Shown: in pieces, positions 27,159 to 35,429 of the stretch
How positions within the stretch are numbered: position 1 is the stretch's first letter
How the letters are laid out: the number at the start of each line of letters is the position of its first letter
Assembly: GCA_028278205.1 (NCBI GenBank)
Contig: JANQES010000130.1
Location: 1-64,000, forward strand
Reading direction: 5' to 3'
From: Rhodothermales bacterium
GTDB lineage: Bacteria; Bacteroidota; Rhodothermia; Rhodothermales; Bin80
Length of the DNA: 64,000 nt
Program-made: the position numbers and the translations under genes
The notes under the pieces: generated by a model
Seen by the model: only the letters and a program-made list of their open reading frames with translations
Told to the model about the DNA's origin: nothing
Databases searched by the model: none

Positions 27159-28121
27159 ATGTCGAAAATCCAAAATCCTTTCCCTGAAATCTTCCTCGAA
27201 CGCTTGCGGCAGATCGTGCCGGCGGATCGGTTCGACGCGGTGCTGCACACGTTCTCGGCGCCGGCGGCGACGGCCTTCCGGGTCAACACGCTGCGGGCGA
27301 CGCCGGAAGCTGTCGTGCGCGAGTTAGAGGATCTCGGACTGCGCCTCAACGCAGTGCCCTGGCACGACGGCGCCTTCTGGATCCGGCCCGAAGACCGGTC
27401 CCGGCTGATGGCCTCGGCGGCGTTTGCCGAACAGCGGCTCTACGTGCAAAACCTCGCCAGCATGATCCCGCCGCTGGCGCTCGATGCGCAACCCGGCGAG
27501 CGCGTGCTCGACCTCTGCGCGGCGCCCGGCAGCAAGACGCTTCAACTGGCCTGCCGGATGCAAAACACCGGCGAGATCGCCGCCGTCGAAGTGGTCAAAG
27601 GCCGCTTCTTCAAGCTACGCGCCAACCTCGACGCGCAGGGCGCCACCTGCGTCCGCCCGTTCCTGCAAGACGGCACCAGAGTCTGGCGCTACCGCCCCGA
27701 ACACTTCGACCGCGTCTTGCTCGACGCGCCGTGCTCTACCGAAGGCCGCTTCCGCACCGCCGAGCCGGAGACCTTCGCCTACTGGAGCCCGCGCAAGATC
27801 AAAGAGATGGCGCACAAGCAGCGGCGCCTGCTTTTTTCCGCCGTCCACTGCCTGCGCCCCGGCGGTGTCCTGGTCTATTCCACCTGCACCTTCGCCCCCG
27901 AAGAAAACGAAGCCGTCCTCGACAAAACCCTCCGCAAATTCGGCGACGCCCTCCGCCTCGAATCCATCCCCCTCAACCTCGAAAACACACAGCCCGCCCT
28001 CACCCAGTGGCGCGGCAAACCTTTCAAAAACGATCTTTCCCTCGCTCGTCGTCTCCTGCCCACGCCGACGATGGAAGGCTTCTTTGTGGCGAAAATTCGG
28101 AAGGTGGCGCGGACCGTTTGA
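27159..28121 (+). CDS. RNA cytosine-C5 methyltransferase (NOL1/NOP2/Sun family, RsmB/RsmF-like)
   Basis: 320 aa from the ATG at 27159. The N-terminal PUA-like/NusB-less region is followed by the AdoMet-dependent fold: VLDLCAAPGSKTLQLA (SAM loop), LLDAPCSTEGRF (motif IV Cys) and YSTCTFAPEENEAV (motif VI catalytic Cys). These enzymes make m5C in rRNA or tRNA. With no NusB domain it is closer to RsmF/YebU-type or archaeal-like Nop2 proteins than to full-length RsmB, and the target base cannot be assigned. Followed by the SIR2-TPR gene 87 bp downstream. Confidence 0.9.
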   Translation: MSKIQNPFPEIFLERLRQIVPADRFDAVLHTFSAPAATAFRVNTLRATPEAVVRELEDLGLRLNAVPWHDGAFWIRPEDRSRLMASAAFAEQRLYVQNLASMIPPLALDAQPGERVLDLCAAPGSKTLQLACRMQNTGEIAAVEVVKGRFFKLRANLDAQGATCVRPFLQDGTRVWRYRPEHFDRVLLDAPCSTEGRFRTAEPETFAYWSPRKIKEMAHKQRRLLFSAVHCLRPGGVLVYSTCTFAPEENEAVLDKTLRKFGDALRLESIPLNLENTQPALTQWRGKPFKNDLSLARRLLPTPTMEGFFVAKIRKVARTV

Positions 28122-28208
28122 AGGCTTGCATATTTCGGATCAATGGTTTTCTTTTAGCAAAAGTTAAGAAGGACACATCCAGGCATCTCAAGTATCGGGG
28201 GTGGGAAA

Positions 28209-30266
28209 ATGAGCATCTACAGGCAGTTGCGGACGGTTGCTACCCAGGTAAAAATAGCACAAAAATCGGGCGTGCCCTGTACGCTTTTGATAGGCGCAGG
28301 GTGTTCGAAAAAAGCCGGGATACCCCTGGCTAGCGAGTTTGTCGAGATCATTCGTAACGAGCACAGAGAGATTTACGAGGATGCGCAAAAGGAAGGAGAG
28401 GTAACCTATGCATCGTGTTTGAAGCACTTCCCGTCACAGCAGCTACTCAAGCGCTGGATGTCAACATATATCGATGGAGCCAGGATCAACTGGGCGCACG
28501 TCGCTATTGCGCAACTCATGAAGGAGGGGTATGTGGATCGCGTCTTGACGACGAATTTCGACCCGCTCATGGTACGCGCCTGCGCCCTGGTTAATGAGTT
28601 CCCCGCCGTTTACGATTTCGGTATTTCCCAGTATTTCGATTCCGCTGACGTTTACGACAAATCCATTTTCCATCTCCACGGGCAACGGACGGGATTCGTG
28701 ATCCTTAATACCGATGATGAACTCGAAAAACATGCTGTCTTGATCGATCCTGTCGTCAAAGATCGGGTCGACAAAAGTATCTGGATTGTGGTTGGGTACA
28801 GCGGCTCGAATGACCCGGTTTTTAAGAAATTAGCCGAAGTAAGCTGCTTCGACTATCATCTCTTCTGGATCGGTTACAAAGACGAAGAGCCGCCGCCGCA
28901 CGTCTGGGAGGATCTTCTTGAAGGGGACAAAAACGCGTTCTATATCAAAGGCTATGACCCCGACACCTTCTTCGTCCGCCTGGCGCAAGAACTTGGCTGC
29001 TTTCCTCCCGAGTTTATCTCGGATCCGTCCTCCTACATGCGTGGCGTGCTGGACGCGTTGACAAAATATTCGCCGTATGATCAGGGAGATGAGGTAAATG
29101 ACATTGTGGATATCCTTAAGGAATATTATAAAGGACGTGTTACCCCTGAAGAACAAGAACTCAATCCCGAACAGCAAGCATGGAGCTACCTGATGGCCGC
29201 AAAGTATGACAAGGTCATTGAAATGGCACCTGATGATGGCGATCCTTCGGATGAAATAAAAAGGCCGGTTGCCTGGGCTCACATTTATCAGGGCAATGCG
29301 CGGTTGGATCGAGCGAAAGCGTCATCGGGAGCAGAGGCTGCGGATCTTTACAGAGAGGCCGCGGAGGAGTATGAGGCTGCCTCAAGGATCACCCCGAACT
29401 ATCACTTTGCGTACTACAATTGGGGTCTTGTGTTGACAGAGCAGGCGCGCTTAGCCTCTGGGGAAGAAGCAATCGGGTTGTATCAACAAGCGGCAGAAAA
29501 GTATGCGATAGCATCCCAAAAGAAATCAGACAGCTATGATGTGTTTAACGAATGGGGTCTTGCGTTGATGGAGCAGGCCGGGTGGGTATCAAAGGCCGAG
29601 GAGTCTGCTGATTTGTTAACGCAAGCAGAGGAGAAATTCGATAAAGCGCTCCAGATCAAGGACGACTTTCACTGGGCGCACAACAACTGGGGATATACAC
29701 TCTATAAACGGGCGCGCCTGGAGCCCGATGGACAGGCTGTCACGTTGTTGCAGGAGGCCGCGGGAAAATACGAGGAAGCGGTTAAACTCAAGTCGGGCAA
29801 TTACAAGGCGTTTAACAACTGGGGCCTCGCGCTCGTCTATCAGGCCCGGCAGGAGGAAGGGGAGAGTGCAGGGATGTTGTATGAGCAGGCCGTTGAGAAA
29901 TACGGGAAGGCGCTTGAAATCAAGAGGGACTATTATCCGGGGCTCAGCAATTGGGGCCATGCGCTGAAACGGTGGGCGCAACTAGAGTCCGGCCAGAAGG
30001 CAAGCGGATTGCTTGAGCAAGCCACAGAGAAATTTCTTGCTGCGGAAGCGCTCGTTGAAGGACCTGCTGCCTACAACCTGGCTTGCCTGAGTGCCTTGCG
30101 CGGTGACGAGGAAGCGTGTCTTAAGTGGCTTCAGAAAAGTCTCCAGGCAGGCAATCTCCCAGACCGCGATCATCTCATGCAAGCCAACGACCTCAACGGC
30201 GTCCGCGACAAGCCGTGGTTTCAGGAATTCCTCACTACGTTGGATGAAAACGGGGCGGACGGCTAA
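28209..30266 (+). CDS. SIR2-like domain protein with C-terminal TPR repeats
   Basis: 685 aa. The SIR2-like NADase/deacetylase domain covers about 15-250 with GAGCSKKAGIP (29-39), LTTNFDPL (113-120), HLHG (155-158) and VVGYSGSNDPVF (about 193-204). After a linker, about seven TPR-like repeats (340-650) each carry the ...YxxAxNNWGxALxxxAxL... pattern. SIR2 domains coupled to repeat sensors are a common build in anti-phage abortive systems, where NAD+ is destroyed on infection. That role is inferred here. The gene has lower GC and different codon use from the neighbouring methyltransferase, consistent with transfer. The unknown gene at 30430 follows on the same strand. Confidence 0.85.
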   Translation: MSIYRQLRTVATQVKIAQKSGVPCTLLIGAGCSKKAGIPLASEFVEIIRNEHREIYEDAQKEGEVTYASCLKHFPSQQLLKRWMSTYIDGARINWAHVAIAQLMKEGYVDRVLTTNFDPLMVRACALVNEFPAVYDFGISQYFDSADVYDKSIFHLHGQRTGFVILNTDDELEKHAVLIDPVVKDRVDKSIWIVVGYSGSNDPVFKKLAEVSCFDYHLFWIGYKDEEPPPHVWEDLLEGDKNAFYIKGYDPDTFFVRLAQELGCFPPEFISDPSSYMRGVLDALTKYSPYDQGDEVNDIVDILKEYYKGRVTPEEQELNPEQQAWSYLMAAKYDKVIEMAPDDGDPSDEIKRPVAWAHIYQGNARLDRAKASSGAEAADLYREAAEEYEAASRITPNYHFAYYNWGLVLTEQARLASGEEAIGLYQQAAEKYAIASQKKSDSYDVFNEWGLALMEQAGWVSKAEESADLLTQAEEKFDKALQIKDDFHWAHNNWGYTLYKRARLEPDGQAVTLLQEAAGKYEEAVKLKSGNYKAFNNWGLALVYQARQEEGESAGMLYEQAVEKYGKALEIKRDYYPGLSNWGHALKRWAQLESGQKASGLLEQATEKFLAAEALVEGPAAYNLACLSALRGDEEACLKWLQKSLQAGNLPDRDHLMQANDLNGVRDKPWFQEFLTTLDENGADG

Positions 30267-30429
30267 CCGGGCAAGTCACGATCCAGAACTTTCTTTTCTC
30301 CACGTCAGGCTTGCAGCAGAGCCCTGGTCTCGCCCGTCAAGGGTGTCGCGACGGCGTTGTTTTCCGAGCAGGAAATGGTAGATTGAAATTCGGGATATAT
30401 GATCATGCAAACGAACTGCTTTTTGAGCG

Positions 30430-31044
30430 ATGGGCGTAATAATGATTTACAAGGCTATTCCTGAACAAACCTCGCTCTTTCGGCGCCTGCGCTCCGATCA
30501 AAAAATCAGCACCCTGTTCACCCGGCTCTTCCGCAATGGCCCTTTTCACACCGACGGCCTGGAGCCGGACGAACTTCAGGACCTCCTGGACTGGATTGCA
30601 AAAGACAAAGCGTTCGGTTCGCGGGCTGAACTCGATGCGACCGTGCTTGAGCTAGAGAAAGAACTTGAAAAGACAAAAGCCGCGCATCCCGGTGTGGAAG
30701 ATCGAACGGCCCTGCTGGAAAAGAGCGTCTTTATCCTTGAGGAGCGACTCCTCGAAACCGTGAAACAGCAGGGGCACAGCGAGGCTGAGGATCTGGTAGA
30801 GACGCTGCTTTTTGGCCGGGAGCAAGTAGCGCCCGATTTCTTCGAACCCGTCGATGAGCAGCTTTTCCTGGTCCCCTCGGCAACCGTCCAGGCAGGCATC
30901 GAGGTGTTGAGAAACATAAAGCCGGAGGAGTTGATCAAAGGCGAGGGCAATCCAGCCGGCTACCACCGTTCAGACTTTGCGCGCTGGCGCCGCTTCTACG
31001 AAAGCGTCGCAGCGCATGACGAAGCCGTGCTGGTGAGTGCTTGA
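30430..31044 (+). CDS. Unknown protein with coiled-coil and DUF1877-like C-terminus
   Basis: 204 aa, or 200 aa if MIYKAIPEQ at 30442 is the start; neither start has a clear ribosome binding site. A central acidic/basic helix (ELEKELEKTKAAHPG, VFILEERLLETVKQQG) looks like a coiled coil. The end (LVPSATVQAGIEVL, FARWRRFYESVAAHDEAVLVSA) recalls the last helices of DUF1877/YfbM-type proteins, a weak resemblance. It follows the SIR2-TPR gene by 163 bp and could be a partner, but spacing does not prove co-transcription. Confidence 0.6.
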   Translation: MGVIMIYKAIPEQTSLFRRLRSDQKISTLFTRLFRNGPFHTDGLEPDELQDLLDWIAKDKAFGSRAELDATVLELEKELEKTKAAHPGVEDRTALLEKSVFILEERLLETVKQQGHSEAEDLVETLLFGREQVAPDFFEPVDEQLFLVPSATVQAGIEVLRNIKPEELIKGEGNPAGYHRSDFARWRRFYESVAAHDEAVLVSA

Positions 31045-31120
31045 GAAAAGCGCCAATGAGGCAGATGGGAAAAAGTTAGGCGGTATTTTACCCTATTGCG
31101 CTCGTAGCACGTTCGACATC

Positions 31121-31180
31121 GGTCATGAGTCACGGGTCATGGGTGTTTTTCTCATGACCCGTGACACATGACCCATGACC
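31121..31180. repeat. Heptad-word inverted repeat (word GGTCATG)
   Basis: GGTCATG, AGTCACG, GGTCATG run from 31121, with loop GGTGTTTTT. The inverted words CTCATGA, CCCGTGA, CACATGA, CCCATGA run at 31151-31180. It ends 29 bp before the monooxygenase-like gene, whose ribosome binding site (AGGAG at about 31198) lies just outside. The same word is used at 11155-11229. Confidence 0.85.
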
Positions 31181-31209
31181 GATAACGTCCAAAACAACAG
31201 GAGAACACG

Positions 31210-31554
31210 ATGAACGACATCCAGGCCACCGCGCATTTAACGATCCACGAGGGCAAACTCGACGACTTCAAGGCCGTTGCCGCAGCGTGCATCCAGCACG
31301 TCTGCGAAAAGGACACGGGAACGTTGCAGTACGACTGGTTTCTTAATGACGACCAAACCGTGTGTGTGGTGCGCGAGCGGTATAAGGACTCCGAGGCTGT
31401 GTTGCAGCACATGGGCAATCTGGGCGAGAGCCTCGGTGCGCTCCTGGGTGTTTGCGATATGTCTCTGGAGATCTATGGGACGCCGTCACCCGCGTTGTTG
31501 AAGGCTATAGAAGGGATGGATATCGCGTTCTACAGCTACTTCGGTGGGCTGTAG
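31210..31554 (+). CDS. Antibiotic-biosynthesis-monooxygenase (ABM/YgiN-like) domain protein
   Basis: 114-aa single-domain dimeric ferredoxin-like (ABM) protein: ATAHLTIHEGKLDDFKAVAA, GTLQYDWFLNDDQTVCVVRERY and YKDSEAVLQHMGNLGE. Relatives include quinol monooxygenase YgiN and heme-degrading or detoxifying enzymes. The substrate cannot be told. The start at 31210 follows a good AGGAGA site. 47 bp downstream lies the gene at 31602. Confidence 0.85.
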   Translation: MNDIQATAHLTIHEGKLDDFKAVAAACIQHVCEKDTGTLQYDWFLNDDQTVCVVRERYKDSEAVLQHMGNLGESLGALLGVCDMSLEIYGTPSPALLKAIEGMDIAFYSYFGGL

Positions 31555-31601
31555 GTCCGGCGGTTGAAGGCCGCGTTATTTCTCAAAAGGAGGCTTGATT
31601 C

Positions 31602-32627
31602 ATGAGCATCCCCTCGCTCTTTCTGCTCGTCGCCCTCCTGGCCGCAAGCCCAGCGCAGGACGATGTCGAGAGGGCCGATCCGCAGCATTTCATCTTTTTC
31701 AACGTGGATCGCCACCGGATCAGGGAGGCCAATTTTTTGGAGACGGAGGCCATCGCCGGGGCGCAGTTGAAGTATACGTGGCGCGAGCTAGAGCCGGAGC
31801 GTGACCGCTACGACCTCGGCCCGCTGATGGCGGATCTGGCGTTTCTGATCGAGCACGGCAAGCGGCTCTTCATCCAGATTCAGGACGTGACGTTCGACCA
31901 AGAACGCGTCAACGTGCCGGACTACCTGCGCGAGGATCCGGCCTTTGGCGGCGGGGTGGCGCTTCAGTATGACGATCACGGAGGTGATGCCTCGGAGGTC
32001 GTCCCCGAAGGCCGGGTGGCGCGGCGGTGGGATCCCGCTGTGCGCACCCGGTTCATCAAGCTGCTCCAGGTGCTCGGCGAGGCCGTCGATGGAAAAATAG
32101 AAGGGGTGAATCTGCCGGAGACCTCCATCGGCTTCGGTTCGAGCGGCGAGCATGATCCCGAAGAGTTCACGCACGAGGGCTACGTCGAAGCCGTTAAGGC
32201 CATCATGACGGCGGCCCGCGACGCTTTTCCCAACTCTCACGTCATCCAGTACGCCAACTTCATGCCGGGCGAATGGCTGCCGTGGGACGACCACGGCTAC
32301 CTCCGCAGCATCTACGAACATGCCGATGAAATCGGCGCGGGCGTCGGCGGTCCCGATATCCTTCCACACCGGAAGGGGCAGCAGAATCACAGTCTCCGCT
32401 TCATCGCCGAGCGCGGCCCCGGCGTCGTGGCCGGCAACGCCGTGCAATGGGGCAACCTCGACGAAATCAATCCCGCCACCGGCCAGCCGGTGACAGTGGA
32501 CGAACTCTATCAATTCGCGCGAGACCGGTTGCGCCTAAACTACATTTTCTGGGGGATCCAGGAGCCGCACTATTCAACGCAGATCCTGCCTTTCCTGCAT
32601 GATCTGGCTCTTGGGGACGGGCGCTGA
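31602..32627 (+). CDS. Secreted glycoside-hydrolase-like (TIM-barrel) protein
   Basis: 341 aa with a short signal peptide (SLFLLVALLAASPAQD). The strand-helix pattern FIFFNVDRHRIREANFLET, LKYTWRELEPERDRYDLG, HGKRLFIQIQDVTF, EGVNLPETSIGFG and HVIQYANFMPGEW resembles the (beta/alpha)8 fold of clan GH-A/GH42-like enzymes. Glu in NLPETSIG and a late WGIQEPHYS are candidate acid/base and nucleophile, but the family is not assigned. Convergent with the sulfatase gene (8 bp apart), which may suggest a shared polysaccharide substrate; that is inference. Confidence 0.7.
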   Translation: MSIPSLFLLVALLAASPAQDDVERADPQHFIFFNVDRHRIREANFLETEAIAGAQLKYTWRELEPERDRYDLGPLMADLAFLIEHGKRLFIQIQDVTFDQERVNVPDYLREDPAFGGGVALQYDDHGGDASEVVPEGRVARRWDPAVRTRFIKLLQVLGEAVDGKIEGVNLPETSIGFGSSGEHDPEEFTHEGYVEAVKAIMTAARDAFPNSHVIQYANFMPGEWLPWDDHGYLRSIYEHADEIGAGVGGPDILPHRKGQQNHSLRFIAERGPGVVAGNAVQWGNLDEINPATGQPVTVDELYQFARDRLRLNYIFWGIQEPHYSTQILPFLHDLALGDGR

Positions 32628-32635
32628 ACGGTTGC

Positions 32636-34102
32636 TCAATTCTCTTCCACCGCCGCCGGGTTGGGCGACGGAAACCGGGCGTCTACTTCCTGATGCCAGG
32701 TATGCAACAACATTTGCAATTCACGCACTTTCTCCGGCTCCGTTTCGGCAAGGTCATTCGTCTCACCCACGTCGTCGTCAAGGTTGTAGAGTTCGACGCG
32801 GTCGTCTTCGAAGAACTCGATCAGCTTCCAGGGGTCGGCGCGGACGGCGGCGCCGGGGCTGCCGCCCTGGTTGCCGTAATGCGGATAGTGCCAGTACAGG
32901 GCCTCACGCCCCGCCGAGCCGGTCTGCTGGAGCACCGGCACGAGGCTGACGCCGTCGCGGTGTTGATCGGCCCGGAGCGGCAGCCCGGCCATCGCCAGCA
33001 TCGTCGGGTAAAAGTCGGTGCTGGTGGCGGGTTCGTTGGTCGTGCTGCCGGGCGCCGTCACGCCGGGCCACTTGACGATCATCGGCTCGCGGATGCCGCC
33101 TTCGTAGAGCCAGCCCTTGCCCGCCCGCAGCGGCAGGTTGGACGTCGGGTGGCCTTCGGAGGTGCTCAGCCCGCCGTTGTCCGACATGAAAAAGACGACG
33201 GTGTTTTCGGCCAATCCCGCCTCGTCCAGCGCATCCAACACCTTGCCGACGGCCTGATCCATCGCTTCGACCATCCCGGCGTAGACGGCGTGGTTTTGCA
33301 CCAGCCGCACCTTGCGTTCTCCTTCTTCGCCCCAGGCTTCTTCGGGCGCACTCTGGCGTTTTTGTTCATACCTGGCTTCGAGGTCGGGCCGCGTCATCAG
33401 CGGGGTATGCACCGAGTAGAACGAGAGGAAGGCCAGGAAAGGCTGCTCGCGGTGGGACTGGATGAATTGCGCGGTTTCGGTGGCGAGGCGGTCGGGCAGG
33501 TGCTCGCCGTCGGGGCCGTCTTCGAGGCGGGGGTTGTCGTAGGGTGGGAAATAGCGGCCTCTGCCGTAGGGTCCGCCGCGTTCCCAGCCGCCTTTGTTGA
33601 TCTCGAAGCCGTGGTCTTCGGGATAGGAGCCTTCGTGCCCCAGGTGCCATTTTCCGGCAAAAAAGGTGCGATAGCCGGCTTCGCGGAGGGCTTCGGCCAG
33701 CGTCGTTTCTTCGTGTGGAAGCTGCTCGACGTACGATGCCGGCAGCAGCGGCTTGTCGCGGGTCCAGTGTTCGGAGGCCGTTTCCGGCTGGGGTGCGCCG
33801 AACCAGTCGGTGGTGTGCATCCGGCCCGGATATTTGCCCGCCATGATGCTGGCGCGGGTGGGGCTGCACACCGGCGCGGCCGCATAGCCGTTGATAAAGC
33901 GCATGCCCTCGGCGGCGAGACGGTCTACGTGGGGCGTCTCGTAAAACGTGTCGGGGTTGTAGGCGCCGATGTCCATGTAGCCGAGGTCATCGACCAGGAT
34001 GAACACGAAGTTGGGCGGGGCGCTCGGCGATTGCGCACAGGCTCCCAGCGTCAGCATCAACGCGCCGAGGGTGAGGACGAGGCGATAACAGGAGGTGTTC
34101 AT
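32636..34102 (-). CDS. Lipoprotein sulfatase (type I, formylglycine-dependent)
   Basis: 488 aa from the ATG at 34102. Lipobox LGAC (Cys22) places it on a membrane. Sulfatase motifs: FILVDDLGYMDIG (calcium-binding Asp pair at 38-39), CSPTRASIMAGKYPGR (Cys79, in CxPxR, to be oxidised to formylglycine), GKWHLG and FFMSDNGGLS. It should cleave sulfate esters, probably of sulfated glycans outside the cytoplasm. A true formylglycine-generating enzyme with its two Cys is encoded at 54009-54950. Same strand as the small gene at 34129 (26 bp upstream). Confidence 0.93.
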   Translation of the reverse strand: MNTSCYRLVLTLGALMLTLGACAQSPSAPPNFVFILVDDLGYMDIGAYNPDTFYETPHVDRLAAEGMRFINGYAAAPVCSPTRASIMAGKYPGRMHTTDWFGAPQPETASEHWTRDKPLLPASYVEQLPHEETTLAEALREAGYRTFFAGKWHLGHEGSYPEDHGFEINKGGWERGGPYGRGRYFPPYDNPRLEDGPDGEHLPDRLATETAQFIQSHREQPFLAFLSFYSVHTPLMTRPDLEARYEQKRQSAPEEAWGEEGERKVRLVQNHAVYAGMVEAMDQAVGKVLDALDEAGLAENTVVFFMSDNGGLSTSEGHPTSNLPLRAGKGWLYEGGIREPMIVKWPGVTAPGSTTNEPATSTDFYPTMLAMAGLPLRADQHRDGVSLVPVLQQTGSAGREALYWHYPHYGNQGGSPGAAVRADPWKLIEFFEDDRVELYNLDDDVGETNDLAETEPEKVRELQMLLHTWHQEVDARFPSPNPAAVEEN

Positions 34103-34128
34103 GGTTTTGGCTGAAATGAATCCTTTCA

Positions 34129-34398
34129 TCACGACTGTACCACCTGGCCCCCAATTTTATAGGCCGTGGCGTAGCCGATGCGCATAATGTAGAGCACAGC
34201 GTTCGGGTTCGTCGCTTTTGCCCGCTGCACGGCGGCCAGTTCATCCGAATCCACTTCATACGCGCCCGTCTCGATGTCGAGGATGAGGAATTTGCCCTCG
34301 TTACCGGCTTCCACCTCCGCGCGGAGGTGCCGGTTGTAGAGTTCCTCCCCGCGTTTTACAATCTCCTCGCTGGTGTACTGTGGATGGGGCATGGGCAC
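34129..34398 (-). CDS. Small conserved-looking protein of unknown function
   Basis: 89 aa, soluble. A helical start (YTSEEIVKRGEELYNRHLRA) is followed by a beta-rich part: GKFLILDIETGAYEVDSDEL, AVLYIMRIGYATAYKIGG. No motif I can name, though FLILDIETGAYEVD-type small proteins are common beside toxin or hydrolase genes. It is 26 bp upstream of the sulfatase and may share its transcript. Confidence 0.65.
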   Translation of the reverse strand: MPMPHPQYTSEEIVKRGEELYNRHLRAEVEAGNEGKFLILDIETGAYEVDSDELAAVQRAKATNPNAVLYIMRIGYATAYKIGGQVVQS

Positions 34399-34469
34399 GA
34401 TGTCTTTGTGCAGTTTCGGATCTGATTCACCGAAGATACGCCCGGCGCGGAAGCAGAGATCCTACTGCA

Positions 34470-35363
34470 TCACTCCGCATCCCTGGGCGGTTGCCAGAAC
34501 AAAATGTTCGGCCCGTACTTTTCGAGAAGCCAGCGTTCGCGGTAGAGATGATAGGCCGCCTCGCAGACGCGCGTGGTGTAGTAGACGTTGAAACCGCCGC
34601 CGACGAACGCGCCCGCCATCGGAAGCAGTTGGGCGAGCTTGATCTTCGTCAGCCGCGTGCCGAGGGCTTTGGCGATGGCGCGTATCGACCCGGAGACGGC
34701 TACCTGCTCGATGGTATGCACGGTCTGATGCTGCGCGATGGCGTGCGAGACGCTGCTGACGGGCACGAGGGCGGTCTCCCGATCCGGGTCTTCCTCGTTG
34801 ACCGGCGGCTGCGAGACGACGTGGAGGATTTGCAGGGCGTAGAGGCGTTCGGCGGGCTGGCTGATGTCGTAGCCGCAATAGGTGGCATACTCGCCGGCGG
34901 CGCGCAGGTTGAGCGCCACCAGGCCCAGCACGTCGGGCAGCACCCCGGCGGCCCCGGCGAAGCCCGCCGCCGCGCCCTGCGCCCCCGTCACCGAGCGATA
35001 CTTGGTGTCGAGGCCGCGCAGCGCCTGGTCGATGGCTTCGAGGTCGAGCTTGCGGATGTCGTCTATGCGCTGGACGTCGTGGCCGGCTTGCTGGTATTCC
35101 TTGAGGATCGCATCGTGCCAGACGGAGTCTTGCATGATCTCGTTGGTCAGGCGCAACAGGCCGCTGACGACGTTGTCAATCGTCCAATCGATGCCGGGCA
35201 CTTTGCGCACGAGGTCTGTGACCTCCCGCAGGCGGCGGTTGACCTTGTCGACCGTTTTGCCGAGCCATCCGACCTTCGGATTTTTCCAGCGATGGATCTC
35301 GCGCAGAACCTTCTGCTCGTACGCGGTCGGCGTCTTGGAAACGGGTACCGGGAGCGTTTCCAT
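34470..35363 (-). CDS. EcsC family protein
   Basis: 297 aa. It matches the EcsC family: TAYEQKVLREIHRWKNP at the N-terminus, VTGAQGAAAGFAGAAGVLPD (Gly/Ala-rich hydrophobic stretch), NLRAAGEYATYCGYD, LPMAGAFVGGGFNVYYTTRV near the end. EcsC is named after the third gene of a Bacillus ABC transporter locus; its role is not settled. There is no ABC gene beside it here. Confidence 0.88.
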   Translation of the reverse strand: METLPVPVSKTPTAYEQKVLREIHRWKNPKVGWLGKTVDKVNRRLREVTDLVRKVPGIDWTIDNVVSGLLRLTNEIMQDSVWHDAILKEYQQAGHDVQRIDDIRKLDLEAIDQALRGLDTKYRSVTGAQGAAAGFAGAAGVLPDVLGLVALNLRAAGEYATYCGYDISQPAERLYALQILHVVSQPPVNEEDPDRETALVPVSSVSHAIAQHQTVHTIEQVAVSGSIRAIAKALGTRLTKIKLAQLLPMAGAFVGGGFNVYYTTRVCEAAYHLYRERWLLEKYGPNILFWQPPRDAE

Positions 35364-35429
35364 GTATAAAATGGGTTGTTTTCGATGAATTCCGTGTTCT
35401 TATACGGGCAAACGCCGGATTGTTTTTCC

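Noticed and set aside
27130..27175. A word-palindrome before the RNA methyltransferase (GTGTTTGTGTG, AAAATCCAAAATCC)
   Set aside because: Single short arms without any inverted partner within 200 bp; part of it is in the coding sequence.
30267..30429. A prophage or plasmid region around the SIR2-TPR gene
   Set aside because: No integrase, structural phage gene, replication gene or attachment-site repeat was seen on either side.
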